NCBI GenBank assembly: GCA_009829735.1 | Contig: CM020619.1 | Location: 10,902,375 to 10,966,374 of the forward strand | Source of the DNA: Pyropia yezoensis | Lineage: Eukaryota > Rhodophyta > Bangiophyceae > Bangiales > Bangiaceae | DNA length: 64,000 bases | Direction of reading: 5' to 3' | Part shown: positions 22,346-33,220 of the stretch, piece after piece | Position numbering within the stretch: position 1 is the stretch's first letter | Layout: each line of letters begins with the position of its first letter | Program-made: the position numbers and the translations under genes | Notes under the pieces: generated by a model | Database searches by the model: none | What the model saw: the letters and a program-made list of their open reading frames with translations, nothing else | What the model was told of the DNA's origin: nothing

Positions 22346-22829
22346 CCCCGCTCCCCCCCACCTGTCGCCATTCGCGTCGCCGTCGGCGGCGCGGCCGGGG
22401 CGGCCGCCGCCGCCGCCGCCGCCAGCCATGGCGGCGGTGAGGGCGGCGAGCCGCCGCCGCATGGCCGTCACGGCGGCGGCCGACGCGGCCGCCGCGGCCG
22501 CCGCGTCGGCATCGTCTGCGGCGGCGGCGGCCGACCGGTCGTCGGCGCCGTCGTCGTCGGCCGGGACGGGCACGCTCGCCGCCGCGACGCGGCGGGCAGA
22601 GCCGGGGTAGGGGGGCAACGCCGAGGGGGGGGGGCGCGCCGCGTACCCGGCGGGGGGGGGGGGGTGGCGGCGGCGGCGGTGGCCGTGGCGGTGGCGGTGG
22701 CGGGGGAGGGGGGGCCCGCCCCGGCGGGGTGGTGCTGCTGCTGCTGCCCCGCGCGGGGGGGGTGAGGAGCTCCGAGGCGGGCCGCCGGCGGCGGCGGGGG
22801 GACGGGCGGGGGGACGCGTGGACGTCCAT
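18482..22829 (-). CDS. Giant Ala/Glu/Arg-rich coiled-coil protein
   Basis: About 1,440 residues. The probable start is the ATG at 22829 (MDVHASPRPSPRRRRRP), followed by a Ser/Thr/Pro-rich leader; a one-base slip in the C/G runs around 22625-22715 is needed to join the main frame. From about 22460 to 19730 the protein is an almost unbroken helical array of AERQRREAAEAAAAA-, AADAERQRRERAEAA- and ARADAAAALDAA-type heptad segments, more than 800 residues. After a Gly/Ser-rich spacer it ends with a second short coiled coil (SAGEREHLHALLAAA) and a basic tail. This strand was chosen because it yields alternating acidic and basic heptads, whereas the opposite strand gives only Ala/Arg/Ser low complexity. 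A structural or tethering role is inferred from the coiled coil alone; no homologue is recognised. Confidence 0.55.
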
Positions 22830-25356
22830 GCCGGTGGGCAGCGGGGGTAGGGGTGGGGGTTGGGGGTGGGGGTCGGGGTGGGAGTCCAGAGTCCAAAGTG
22901 CAGAGAAAAAGAGAAGGGCGTCAAAGGGACCACTCAAGGGAGGGAGGGGGTGTGGGGACGGGGAGCGCCCCCCCCCTGCTCCCCGTCAGGATGACGACAG
23001 GGAGCAGGGGGGGGGGCAAAGCGAGACAGGGAGGAAGGGGCGACGCCGAGATGACGACGGGACAGAGGGGAGGAGAGAGTAGGGGGGGAATAAAAAGGAG
23101 GCGGCGCGGAAAAAGGGAAGGGCGGCGGCGGCACCAAGGAAACAACGACGGGGGGGGGCCGACGTTGTTCGGCCAGCCGTCTGTCGGCACCGGTGGATGG
23201 GGCAGCGGTGAGGCAGAGGGTTGGATGGGGTTGGGCCCGGAGGAGGGGAAGCGGGACCAAGAGCCGCGTCGGCGGCGGCCAGCCGCGGCTGCCCAGGGGT
23301 GGACAAACCCGCAGGCCCCCTCGTCGCGCACGGGGGTGGGTGAGGGGCACTGGCTGCGGCGGCCGCCGCCGCCGGAACGCCAGTTCGGGCAGGGGTTGTG
23401 GCAGCGTGCGGCCAGACAGGGGGGGTGCGGCGGGGCGCGGTGCGGTGGGGTGTGGCGCTGTATGGCAACAGGTGCGGGGGTGGGGGTGGGGGTGGGGGTG
23501 GGGTGAGGGGGTGAGGAGGGCGAGGCACAGCCGGCCGCCTGGTATCGCCCGCGGCGGCGATAGGGGTGTGGCGCCAGCGTCGGCGGCGGTGGGGACGCCC
23601 CCCCCCCTCCCCCCTCACAGCTCGTCGCTCACCCCCCCTCCACCCCCCCCCCCAGAACTCGTCGCTCGTTCCTAGTAGGCTGGGAGGGGGGGAGGGAGAG
23701 AGCGCACCACCCGCCGCTCCCGGTGGAGGGCCGCGCGCTGGACGGGGGAGGCGGCGGCGGTGGTGGTGGCGGCGGCGGTGGGCCGTCGCTGCGCCCGACA
23801 GGCGACGGTGCCCGTGGTGTGGGCGGCAGCGCGGGACAGAGGCAGACGCGGCGGGGGGGTGTGGCGCGGGATAGGGGGCAGAGGGGCGGGCGACGGTCGG
23901 CAGTTGCCAGGGGGTGTGTGGGCGGGGGTGCCCCCCCAAGAGAAGGTGACGGGGAGGGGGGGAAGGGGGGGAGGGGGGAGGCGGGGGGGGGGGGGCGGGG
24001 GGTGGGGAGGACACGCCAATGGTCGTTGTGGGCGGGGGAGGAGCAGGGAGAGGGGGGAGGGAGCGGGGTCGACGCCGTTGGTGGCCGCCTGACGCACCGC
24101 CCCTGCCAAATGGCCCCTGTACAAAGTGGGACGGGGCGAGCGGCTGCTGCCCGCGGCGGCTGCGCCCGTCGCCGCCCTTCCACCGGCGGGCGCATACAAA
24201 ACGGTCGCGACCGCTGGGCATTGGGCGGCAGTGGCAACTTGCCTGCTCCCCCCCCCCCTGAAGGGGGGGGGAGCAGCCGCCCCACCAACGCGTCGGAGGA
24301 GAGCGTCGGCGAGGCTGTTGTGGAGGGGGGAGCCGCACAGGCAACGCGCCAGGCGCGTCCGCTGGAGAGAGAGGGGGAGCACACCCCACCTGCCGAGGCG
24401 GCCAGCCGCGCTGCCTGCCGCCTCGCTGCGCGCGTGCGGGGGATGGCAGCGGTTGGCTTCCCGCCAACATCGAGGGCGTTGGCGCCAGGCGGGGCGACCC
24501 AAAAAAGAAAAACACCCGCAAACGGATGCTGCTGGGAGGGGGTGCTCGTGGGGGGGCGGCGGTGGGGGGCTGGGTGCCTCGTCCCAGCCGTTTCGGAATT
24601 CAAACGGAGAGCGTGGACGCCGCCCAATGAGAGTGGCGCGTGTGCCGTCACGGCAGAGAGGGGGAGGGCCTTGCAGAGGCATCTCGTTTCCCCGCACACC
24701 TTTGCGGGGAGCGGGATACAGTACACAATACATACAGGACATCGGGTCGGGTGGGGCCCGTGTCCTTCCGATGCGCTGCGGTGGCGGGTGGTTAGAAAGT
24801 CGTCGGCTGTTGGGGTGCGGGGGGAGGGTGGGCGGGTGTGCCCAGCAGCGGCACGTCGGCCGCTCCACCGCCACCGCCACCGCCACCGCCACCACCACCA
24901 CCCCCACCGCCACGTTTTGTGTCCCACCGCCACCGCCACCGCTGCGTGGGCGGTCGCGGCAGCGGTGTGGCCGGGGGCCGCTTGCCGGCGCGCCGGCCCC
25001 CTATCCGCCAGTCCCAGTCAATGGCGTGTTTAGTTTTGCTGCGGGAGGGGAGGGCCACACGCCGTGGCCGGCGCGCGGGGTGGCCCGCCGCGCGAGCGGG
25101 GGCCCCCGAGGGGGGCCCCCCCTCCCGCGGCCCCCCCCCACCCCCCCCACCCCTCCCGCCTCTCCAGCGCCCCACACCCGCGCGGCGTACCTACGGTCTA
25201 CACACCCGATGGGCGGCAACCTCCTCATTCTTGGCGGGCCTCCCACTTACGCATCCCCGTCGCTCTGTCCCCCCCCCCTGCCCCCGCCCCCTCCCCCAGT
25301 GGTGTTTGGCGCGACCAGGTGGGTGGGGGCGGCGAACAGGGTGGAGGCACCCGCTC
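22830..25356. other. Low-complexity intergenic region
   Basis: About 2.5 kb of G-rich sequence with GGGGGT and poly-G blocks, a CCACCG microsatellite at about 24865-24950 and no convincing gene. It should contain the promoter of the coiled-coil gene at its left end and the 3' end of the malectin gene at its right. Confidence 0.4.
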
Positions 25357-26961
25357 TCAAGCCTCCACCGCGTCGGCCGCTTCGGCGGCGAGCATCCCAA
25401 AGGCGACGACGCGGCCGACGAGGCGGTCGACGGCCACCCCCACCGCCATCCCCGCCGCGCGGTCGTCGGCCAGCTCCCGCAGCAGCCGCTCCACCGCCAG
25501 CTCCACGTACGTCACCCGGTCGTCGAGGGCGGCCAGCTGCGCGTCGCTCACCCCGCCGCCGCCGCCCCCCCCCGCCCCGTCGGTGAGGTAGGCACAGACT
25601 CGCGGGGTCAGCGCCGCGGCCGCCGCGTCCAGCGCCGCCACTTCCGCCCCCACCGACGCGGCGGCGGTGCGGAAGGCGTCGCCGGTCAGGCGCGTCGCGA
25701 CTGTCGCCACGTCCCCGCGGGCGTCGATGATGGCGTCATAGGCAACTGCCAGGGGGTCCGTCTCGGCGAGCGCCGCCCCCCCGCCGGCGGCAGTGTACAG
25801 GCGCAGGGCCACCTCTGACGCCTCGTCGGCGGTGGCGACCGCGGCGGCCTTGTCGGCGAGGATCCGCTCCGCCGCCACGCGGGCGGGGACGGCCACGTCG
25901 GCAATGGCGGCGGCCTCGCGGAGGAGCTCCCCAATCTGGGCGGGGTCCGCCTCGGCGGCGGCGGTGGGGGTGGGCGTCGGCGTTGGCGTCTCCTCCACCA
26001 CCCGAAAGGCCGACAGGAAGGGGTTCTCGCTGGCCTGGCCGTACAGGCTCGGCTGCAGGTAGATGGCGACCGTGTCCTTGACGTACATGGCGTCCGCCCC
26101 CGGGGGGGGGTAGGACAGGGCGTAGGGGGTGGCGTTGCCCGCCACCGCGTACACGTCCAGGCCCGTGGCCAGCTCCACCGGCTGCCGCCCGTCGACGGCC
26201 ACGTAGACGTCCATGGAGCGGGCGCCGGGGCCGGCCACGAAGATCTCGGCCCAGTGGAGCGTCAGCCGGTAGGTGGACGCCGCCGCCACCCGGCGGGCGT
26301 AGGTCATGGACCGCGGCGAGTACCGGTTGGTCCGCAGCAGCGCCGGCAGGTCCGTGTTGGACGGCGTGCCATAGACGGCGCTGTCCCGCGGCGGCGCCCC
26401 CGCCCCCTCCCCGTCCGTGTCGGCCACCCACGTGACGCCGTCGTAGATGGTAAACGGGCCCCCACAGTTGACGTACATGGACCGCCCGCCGGGGAGCATC
26501 CGCGGCGGCAGCGACGCCTGCCGGGTGGCGGTGAGGGCCGCCAGGGAGCCCCCCGCCCCCCGCGCCACCGTCCCAGACCCGCCCCGTGCAATGGCGGCGG
26601 CGGCAGCGGCGGTGGCGGCGGCGGTGGCGGCGCGGCGGGCCGTCACGGCCGCCCGCGGCGGCGGCAGGCCGACGGCCGACCGCAGCGGCAGGGGGGCGGC
26701 CATAAAGGTGCGGCGGGTGGCGGCGGCGGCGACGGCGCCGGGCGCGGCCGCCGACGCGGCGCCCAGCGCCGCCCACGGGGACGCCACCGTTGGCGGGCCG
26801 GCGGCGGCGCCGCCGCGGGGGGCGCCGAGCAGGAAGCCCCCCGACCCCCAGCTGCCGACCGACGCAGCAGCGGCGGCGGCGGCGGCGACAGGCATAGCGG
26901 CGGCGACGGCAGCGACGAGGATGGCGGTGGCGGCCAGCGTGGTCAGGCCGGAGGGGGCCAT
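25357..26961 (-). CDS. Secreted malectin-domain protein
   Basis: 534 residues from the ATG at 26961. The N-terminus is a classical signal peptide: MAPSGLTTLAATAILVAAVAAAM followed by small residues. Residues of about 155-330 form a malectin or malectin-like carbohydrate-binding domain: MYVNCGGPF, the aromatic YDGVTWVADTDG, YGTPSNTDLPALLRTNRYSP, YRLTLHWAEIFV, MDVYVAVDGRQPVEL, DTVAIYLQPS and ENPFLSAFRVV. Malectin folds bind glucose-containing glycans; in animals the protein is in the ER, and in plants the fold is part of receptor kinases. Here there is no kinase. After a Thr-Pro linker (ETPTPTPTPT) the C-terminus is a helical Ala/Glu/Asp-rich region with a polyglycine insert and no obvious membrane anchor. 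A secreted or ER-luminal glycan-binding role is inferred. Single exon. Confidence 0.8.
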   Translation of the reverse strand: MAPSGLTTLAATAILVAAVAAAMPVAAAAAAAASVGSWGSGGFLLGAPRGGAAAGPPTVASPWAALGAASAAAPGAVAAAATRRTFMAAPLPLRSAVGLPPPRAAVTARRAATAAATAAAAAAIARGGSGTVARGAGGSLAALTATRQASLPPRMLPGGRSMYVNCGGPFTIYDGVTWVADTDGEGAGAPPRDSAVYGTPSNTDLPALLRTNRYSPRSMTYARRVAAASTYRLTLHWAEIFVAGPGARSMDVYVAVDGRQPVELATGLDVYAVAGNATPYALSYPPPGADAMYVKDTVAIYLQPSLYGQASENPFLSAFRVVEETPTPTPTPTAAAEADPAQIGELLREAAAIADVAVPARVAAERILADKAAAVATADEASEVALRLYTAAGGGAALAETDPLAVAYDAIIDARGDVATVATRLTGDAFRTAAASVGAEVAALDAAAAALTPRVCAYLTDGAGGGGGGGVSDAQLAALDDRVTYVELAVERLLRELADDRAAGMAVGVAVDRLVGRVVAFGMLAAEAADAVEA

Positions 26962-28849
26962 GGCGGTGGGGAAGCAGCAAGTGGGCGGGCGGGGGGGGGG
27001 GGGGTGGGAGCAGGAGGGGCTCCGCACTGGCGGTAGAGACGGCCAGGCAACGACGGCCGTCGACGAGGCGACCGCGGGTGTGTGGGCGGCGGCCGTGGTG
27101 GCGGCGGCGACGGCTGTGCTCCCTTCCCCTGCTCCCCTCCCGCCGCGGTTTTTCGTAGGAGGGCCCGCTTATGTACAGGGAGGCGACAGGGGGGGGGGGG
27201 GGTGACTTGCGGGAGGGAGAGGCGCCGCCGCGCCGCCGCCCCACCGCCGTGGGACCAGCGGCCGTGGCGTCGACGTGGCCCGGTTGTCAGCACCGCCCCG
27301 TGCCGCCCCCCCCCCGTGGGGTGGTACTCCCCCGAACAGGGGCCGCTGGCACCACAGGTAGGGACTGCCGGCGGGCGGGCGCGCCGCCCCCTGTCGCAGG
27401 CGCTCTCTGACCCGGGCAGACCCCTCCACCCCCCCCCCCCCCCCCCCCCCCCCCCGACACGCGCAAGCGGTTGTGCCCCCCCTCCCCCTTCCGCGCCTGT
27501 CGTCATTCCGCCACACACCCCACCAAAGTACCCCGTCGTCCCCCTGGTCCTGGTGCCTCCCCCCACGCACACACCCCATCTTTGATTTCCTCCCATGGTG
27601 CGACTGGCGGCCACGCGTGCTTCCCCCCCCCACCTCTGTCAGATGGCCCTCCCCCGCCTGTTGGTGGGGGGAGAGGGGGGGTTTGAGGGAAGGCTGAGGA
27701 AGGGAAGAGCACCAACTCGACAGAAAATCCAGCGTGCCCGTCTCTGGCAGCGCACCCATCGCCGCCGCTGCCGGGGATCCAATGGCGGTCGCAGGGGGGG
27801 GGGAGCTGCCGCGCGCCGGTGGCAGGGACAGGCGGCGGCGGTGGGCGGCGGCACACAGCGTGCTGCGTGGAGCGTGCGGGGGGGGCGGTGGGGGCGGCGG
27901 CAGCGCCAGTGGCGGGTGGCAGGTTGCCGTGCTGCGGGGCCCGGCGGCCGCCGTCGCCGCCGCCGACTGACACGCCGCCGTCGCCCCGTTCCGCGGGGAG
28001 GGGTATGGGGAGAGGGGGGGGGCGGCGGTCGGGGGGGTGCCGAGAGAAATCGTGACTCGCGTCCGGCCTCTCGTCTCGCTGGGCAGACGACTGAGTCAGA
28101 CGGGGGCTACATACTCGGTCGTCCAACAGCGAGGCGTCTGCCTCGACCCTAACAGAGTAGATCCTGGATATCCGTTCGTCTGACCGAGTGGATGGATGCA
28201 GGGTCCCGTCCTGAGCAGGCGGGCGACCCCCACTCCGCTCGCACCCACTTGTGGCTGACTTGTGGCCGCCCTTCGCCTTCGGTGCGGTCTGCAGTGCAAG
28301 TGGCCATCTGGTCTTTCTCGTGGCGCCCGCCACCAGAGTACGGTACAATGCCACATACTTGACGTGTATCCGGTCCAACTGCGTTGACAGTAGCGAAGGG
28401 GTGCATCATTGACACGTATTTTCAACCGGTGGCCGATCCTATCCCGACGACCTGTCCGTACGGCCACGTATGACCTCGTTCCATGCCATACATGTGCGTT
28501 GACAATACAGCACGCCACCTCCCAAGTGCCTGTGATGTCTACCTGGTCAGCATGAGGACGCACCAGGACCAGGACCCGTCCACCGACCAGCCGCCCTTTC
28601 CCCCCATCACCACGATGGGGAGTCTCCAGGGCACGGCTGCTTGGCAAGGATGTGCTCTTAAGCGCCTCCTCCAAGTCGGTTTATCGCCCCCCCCCCCTCT
28701 CCCCCATGGCCATACTCATCTGCCTGCCTCACTGCCTCCCGCCTCCCTCTCCCTGCTCCGCGCCTAGCGCCTTGCTCCTCTCGCTACCCGCAGTCCACCT
28801 CCCGCGCCGCGACTCCCTATCTCTCTTGTCCTCTCCCCAATAGACGTCG
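26962..28849. other. Intergenic, low complexity
   Basis: No supported gene. It includes a very long C run at 27427-27457, several G runs, and a normal-complexity stretch at 28080-28560. An ATG at 28615 opens about 20 plausible codons (MGSLQGTAAWQGCALKRLLQ) that could be a first exon of the following membrane-protein gene, but the donor GTCGGT is weak and the phase does not join the next exon. Confidence 0.35.
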
Positions 28850-30142
28850 AACATGTCTACTTTGTGGGCCTCGCAGGCGTTGCCCTGACCATCATCAGCG
28901 GCGAGGGGGAGGGAGGTGGGTGGGGGGGGGGGGGTGCCGGCGGCAGCCAATGGCGGGGCTCCTGGGAAGAGGGGGAGGGAGGTGGGTGGGCGCATGAGGG
29001 GTATGGCGGGCGGCTGCTCGGGGGAACCCCACAGGTTGCCACAAGGTCAAGGTTCTCTCACTGATGGGCGCTTCCCCTTGTCTGCCCAGGCAACGGCGAT
29101 TTGAGGCACCCCCCGACGAAAGAGCCTACGCTGGACAAGGCGTCTCGCACCCTCGTGTGGCTCATGGCCCCGGGCTGATGGGCGTGTACCTTGTCATTCT
29201 GGGCGCGTGGGTGTGGCTTGTCTGGGCGCTGGCGACCGGCGCCCTGTCTTCCTCTGCCAACCCGCTGGTGGCGCTTTGGCTCCTCTCGTTGACCGCAGCG
29301 CTGCCGCTATGGAAGCAGCAGACGCTGTGCTTTAACGTTGATGCCGACAGTTATCTCTTCCGCGCCATAGTATCGGCCCAGCTGACCGCCTTTTCAGGAG
29401 AGCGACTTCGCCGAGCAAGAGGCGTCATTGCCCACCGCCCGGTGGGACGCCTACCACGAATGGCGGGCGGTGCTGTTGGCGGGCCCGGCTCTCCCGCCCC
29501 CCAACACCTGGTTTCCGACAACCCCGCCGCCGTCCGCCAGACAGCTGGACTGCGCCGCCAATGGCAATGAGGCCCTGACCTGGGGGGACTGACTGTCCGC
29601 AAGTTGGACATGCTGCTGGGCGTCTGCAACGTTGCGACTTTGTTTGCCTTTATCTTTTTCCGGCTGCCCCTGCTGCGTTTCTGCTGGGCATCTCGTACTG
29701 GACCACCCGCTTCGCTGCCTATGTCTACATAGCATACTTCAAGGGCCGGATTCCGACCTGTCGGCGTGGGTTCTGTCCGCAAAGTGGTACGAGCAGTGCC
29801 TGCAGCGTCCGCCGGGAGCATCCCCGGCTAGCTGCAGCGCGTGGGATGTCTCCCTCCTCTCTGGCCGCCTGTCCCAGCCGCGGTTAAAGGAAATGGTGGC
29901 CAAGGCGGACCGTGCCGTAGGGGAACGGCCAGATGGCGGGGCCACGCCGCACAGCGCACCCCTTCCGCAGGGCATAGCCCTGCTCTGTCTATCGGACGAA
30001 CCACTCCCGCGCAACCCCGCTAGCCAGCGGGAAGTGTTGCTGGCGTTTGTGCTCGCGGTGGTGAGCGGTCGGCCGCTCAATGACACGCACCATTGCGTGG
30101 CGCCTGCGGCCGCCGCTCGCGGCGGCGGCAGCGGCGGCGGCA

Positions 30143-30209
<67 letters not shown>

Positions 30210-30828
30210 CGCTGAGGGCAATGGCGGCGCCCCGCCGCGGCGGCCCGTGGCCTTTGGGATGCGGCACCCCGGATGGGAGATAAACGAGGTGGTGGGCTGT
30301 GAGGTATGGCTGACGGCGTTGTGGACCAAAGAGGGGGGCGCTTTGAAAGAGAGCTGGAGTGAGATGGCAAGCTCGCTGGCGTCGGGCGCACGGCTAAAGT
30401 CGCTGCCACAGTCGCTTCTGCTTGCCGACGTAGCCGCCTTTGCCGCCATTGCCGTCATGGCGCTCGTTGCCGTCGCGAAAGCTTTTGGCTCTTCCACCCC
30501 CCCCCCCCCCTCCCCTGCCCCCCTCCCGACAGAGACGCAGCACCTGCCCGCCCCCCGCCTTTCACCTACGCCAGCACACAACGGCCCGCCGCGCGGCTCC
30601 CCCCCCCCACCCCCCCGCCCCCCCGGCCGTTCATCGCCACTTGCCGCGGGTGCGCATCTGGCACTCACGACCCACAGGGGGGAAGGGTGCACATGCGGGC
30701 GCGGTGCGGCGGGTGTTGGGGAGGAGGCGGGCATCGCGACCGAGACAGCCACGAAAAGAGAAGGAAGAGAACACACGCGGCTGCAAGGTGCGGCGGCGGC
30801 CACTGGGAATAGGTCGTGGATGCGGTAG
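28850..30828 (+). pseudogene. Multi-pass membrane protein gene with several frameshifts
   Basis: Unrecognised family. An acceptor CCCCAATAG near 28843 precedes VEHVYFVGLAGVALTIISG. A probable intron ends at CTTGTCTGCCCAG (29090). Membrane segments follow: LMGVYLVILGAWVWLVWAL, NPLVALWLLSLTAALPLW, LLGVCNVATLFAFIFF and GISYWTTRFAAYVYIAYF. Between them lie clearly protein-like loops (DKASRTLVWLMAPG, ARWDAYHEWRAVLLAGP, WVLSAKWYEQC, FGMRHPGWEINEVVGCEVW), and a final segment LLADVAAFAAIAVMALVAVA. These pieces lie in different frames. Each change can be explained by one base in a homopolymer or short run: a missing G near 29176, an extra T near 29393, a missing G near 29585, a missing C near 29668 and a missing G near 29743. 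It is either a decayed gene or a good gene read through poor sequence. A GGC repeat encodes polyglycine in a loop. Confidence 0.45.
30117..30210. repeat. (GGC)n trinucleotide repeat
   Basis: About 30 GGC units, the first few interrupted by AGC. In the frame of the membrane-protein gene they encode a polyglycine loop between GNGGAPPRR and the preceding Ala-rich stretch. Confidence 0.9.
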
Positions 30829-30832
30829 TGGG

Positions 30833-30864
<32 letters not shown>

Positions 30865-32578
30865 CGGCGGCGGCCAATCACTCTGAGGACACGACCGTTC
30901 TGCCGACTGATGGGGGGAGAGCGCTCACGTCGACCGCCGGCCATCGACGACGGGGGCGGCGCTCGAGGTTTCGCGGCCCCGACGGCCGGGGGGTGGGGGG
31001 GGTGGCGGAGATGCCGGCTGGGCCGGGCCCGCCGCCGCCGCCGCCACGCGCCGCCGACCGGGCGTGGGCGGGGGGGGGCGCGGCGGGGGGAGCCCGCGGG
31101 CAATGGCCCGGGGGCGGCAGCGGCGGGCGCGCGCCGCCAGTGACTGGCGGCCGGCGGCGGCGGCGGCGGCAACGAGCCCGCGGGCGGGCGGGGGGTCGTG
31201 CCGGCGTTGCGGGGGCGCCCCACCGTTTCCGCGCGGCCTCGTCCTCCCACGGCGCGTCCTTGCCACGCCGCGGGCGGCGCTCCCCCGCGCGATTCCTGCG
31301 CTCCACAACGTCGCCCTCCCGTTGGCGGCTCCCCACCCCATTGCCCCCCCCCTCCCCACCTCCTGCCGCGGTCCAACAGGGATCACCGCGGGGGGGGGGG
31401 GGGGGGGGGGGGGCACCACCGTGGCCGGGGCTGGCGCAGGGGACGCGTCGTGCCTGTGCGTGACGTGGGAGGGAGGGTTTGGGGGGTGGGAGGGGGGGGG
31501 GGGGGGGGGGGGGGGGGCGCGGGGGGGCGGCGGCGCTGGCGCACCGAGGTCCCCCGTGACGTGGCTGGTGGCTCCTCCCCCCACCGTGATCGCGGAGGCC
31601 GGGGGGGACGGCTGGGGAGTCGGGGGGACGGGGACGGACGTGCGTGACTGGTAGCCGCCACCGCTGCCCCTCCCGCCCGCCCCCGGTGCGTGCGCTCGTG
31701 CCCGCCGCTGCCGGCTTCCATCCGGCGACCGTCGGCGGTTCCCCTTTTGCGAAACTCCCCGCCCCCCCCTTCTCCTTGTCCGTGCCGCCACGGTGCATCC
31801 ATGGGGCAGGGGGGGGGTGGGGGGACGCCCACGCGCTCGGGGGCGGCCGCCATCCTGCCGCGCGCGCGCGCGCCCCCGCCGCGCCGCCTGGTGCGCGGCG
31901 ACCAGGTGCGTCGGGGTGACGCCGCCCTGGCGGCTGCGCCGTCGCCGCCCCCATGGCGCGTGAGGAGCCGCCACCGTGACCCATTGGCGACAGCAGCGGC
32001 GGTGAGGGGGGGAGGGAGGGGGGGGACGCTGCTGCGGGGGTCAGAGCCACGCGGCCGGCGGGCGGCACACGGGCAGCCGTGTGCCTGGCGGCGGGCCGTG
32101 CCCAGCCCCGCGGTTGTGGGCAGTGCCCACCCGCACGGCGGGCGCGGCCCTCCCCAGCCCGCGGGCGAGGGGGTAGGGGAGCTCGGCGCCCGTTCCTGCG
32201 CGGCGGTGACGCCCCGGCCGCTGGCGGCCAGGTCGCCACCCCGACCGCGGGGTGGGGGTGCATTGGGCGGCGGGTGGCGGGTGGAGGGCCAGCAGCAGCT
32301 CCGTGTCTGCTCCCCCCCTTCTCAGCCGCGACCTCCCCTGCTCTCTCTGCGTACGCGCTCGTCTTTGCCCTCCCCGCGCTGCTGCTACCCCCCCTGTAGC
32401 ACTGGGCGAGTCCCCGTCGTGGTCCATCCCTCAACGCCGCTGCCCCCCCGCGTTCTCCCTCCCAATCCGCCCTTTTTGGTTGCCCCCCCGCCCCCGCCAC
32501 CTGACCTCGCCCGCGTTTTCCGCCGACCAGTCCCTCTCCAAGCCCCCCACCCCGGCCTCCCCCCCCCCACCTCCCGCC
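30829..32578. other. Low-complexity intergenic region
   Basis: Poly-G tracts at about 31389-31413 and 31492-31517, GGC repeats near 30835-30865, and short GC repeats such as GCGCGCGCGC near 31860. No gene recognised. Confidence 0.4.
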
Positions 32579-33220
32579 ATGCAGCGCTCCCGGCTGTGCG
32601 ACGTGGCGGCGGCAGGCGTGCTGTTATCGGGCATGTCGGCGGTGCCGGTTGGGATGCTGGTGGCCGGCCGTTTTGACCCTTTTGCCCCCGACGCGGCGGC
32701 CACGCGGGTGGCCTTCCTGGCCCTGTCGGTCACCGCGTAGGGGGTGCTGCTCGGCTCGGCGGTGCCACTGGCCACCCGCTTCACTCGGCTCCGCGTCGGG
32801 CGCCAAGGCGGCCGCCGACGCCGCGAGCGAGTGTGGGTAGCAGCAGCAGCAGCAGCAGCAGCAGTAGCAGCAGCAGCAGCCGCCGCAGCCGCAGCCGCAG
32901 CCGCAGCGGCAGCGCCGCCCGGTGTCGCACCCACCTCACGTCCATCACCGCGGCGGGCTTTCGGGCGATCGCCACCGCGGCAGCGGCGGCGGTGGCGGGG
33001 CTGGGGACGCTCGCAGCGGCGGTGGGGGTGTGGCTGGGCGCCTTCTTCCGCACCGCCTGGGCGGCCGAGGCGGTCTATGGGCTGGCCACGCTGGCGGCGG
33101 TGGCCGCCGCCGCCGCCGCCGCCGGCCGCACGTACGTCGACGCCCGCGCCTGGGGGCGCGTCGTTGACGCGCGGGACGGCATGCGGGGTGGGGGGGGGGG
33201 GGGGGGGGGGGGGGGGGCGG
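32579..33220 (+). pseudogene. Fragment of a four-helix membrane protein gene
   Basis: An ATG at 32579 opens MQRSRLCDVAAAGVLLSGMS, a first hydrophobic helix, then VAFLALSVTA, an in-frame TAG at 32738, and GVLLGSAVPLATRFTRL in the same frame after the stop. A CAG repeat at about 32839-32880 follows. A different frame then gives two further helices, FRAIATAAAAAVAGLGTLAAA with VGVWLGAFFRTAW, and VYGLATLAAVAAA. The helices read as one short polytopic protein interrupted by a stop codon and a frame change. An intron from about 32835 to 32930 could explain the frame change but not the stop. Family unknown; broken gene, or coding with sequence error. Confidence 0.3.
32839..32880. repeat. (CAG)n microsatellite
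   Basis: About twelve CAG/AGC units with one TAG interruption. Lies between the two helical blocks of the broken membrane-protein gene. Confidence 0.85.

Noticed and set aside
16869..22610. Plus-strand open frame of 1,913 codons
   Set aside because: Its second part is antisense to the coiled-coil gene and is pure Ala/Arg/Ser low complexity. The first part belongs to the Ala-rich gene, which I end at 18202 after a G-run slip. The open frame results from G+C bias.
22986..24913. Several 400-500 codon frames on both strands
   Set aside because: Proline-, arginine- and glycine-rich without ordered segments; typical GC-bias shadows.
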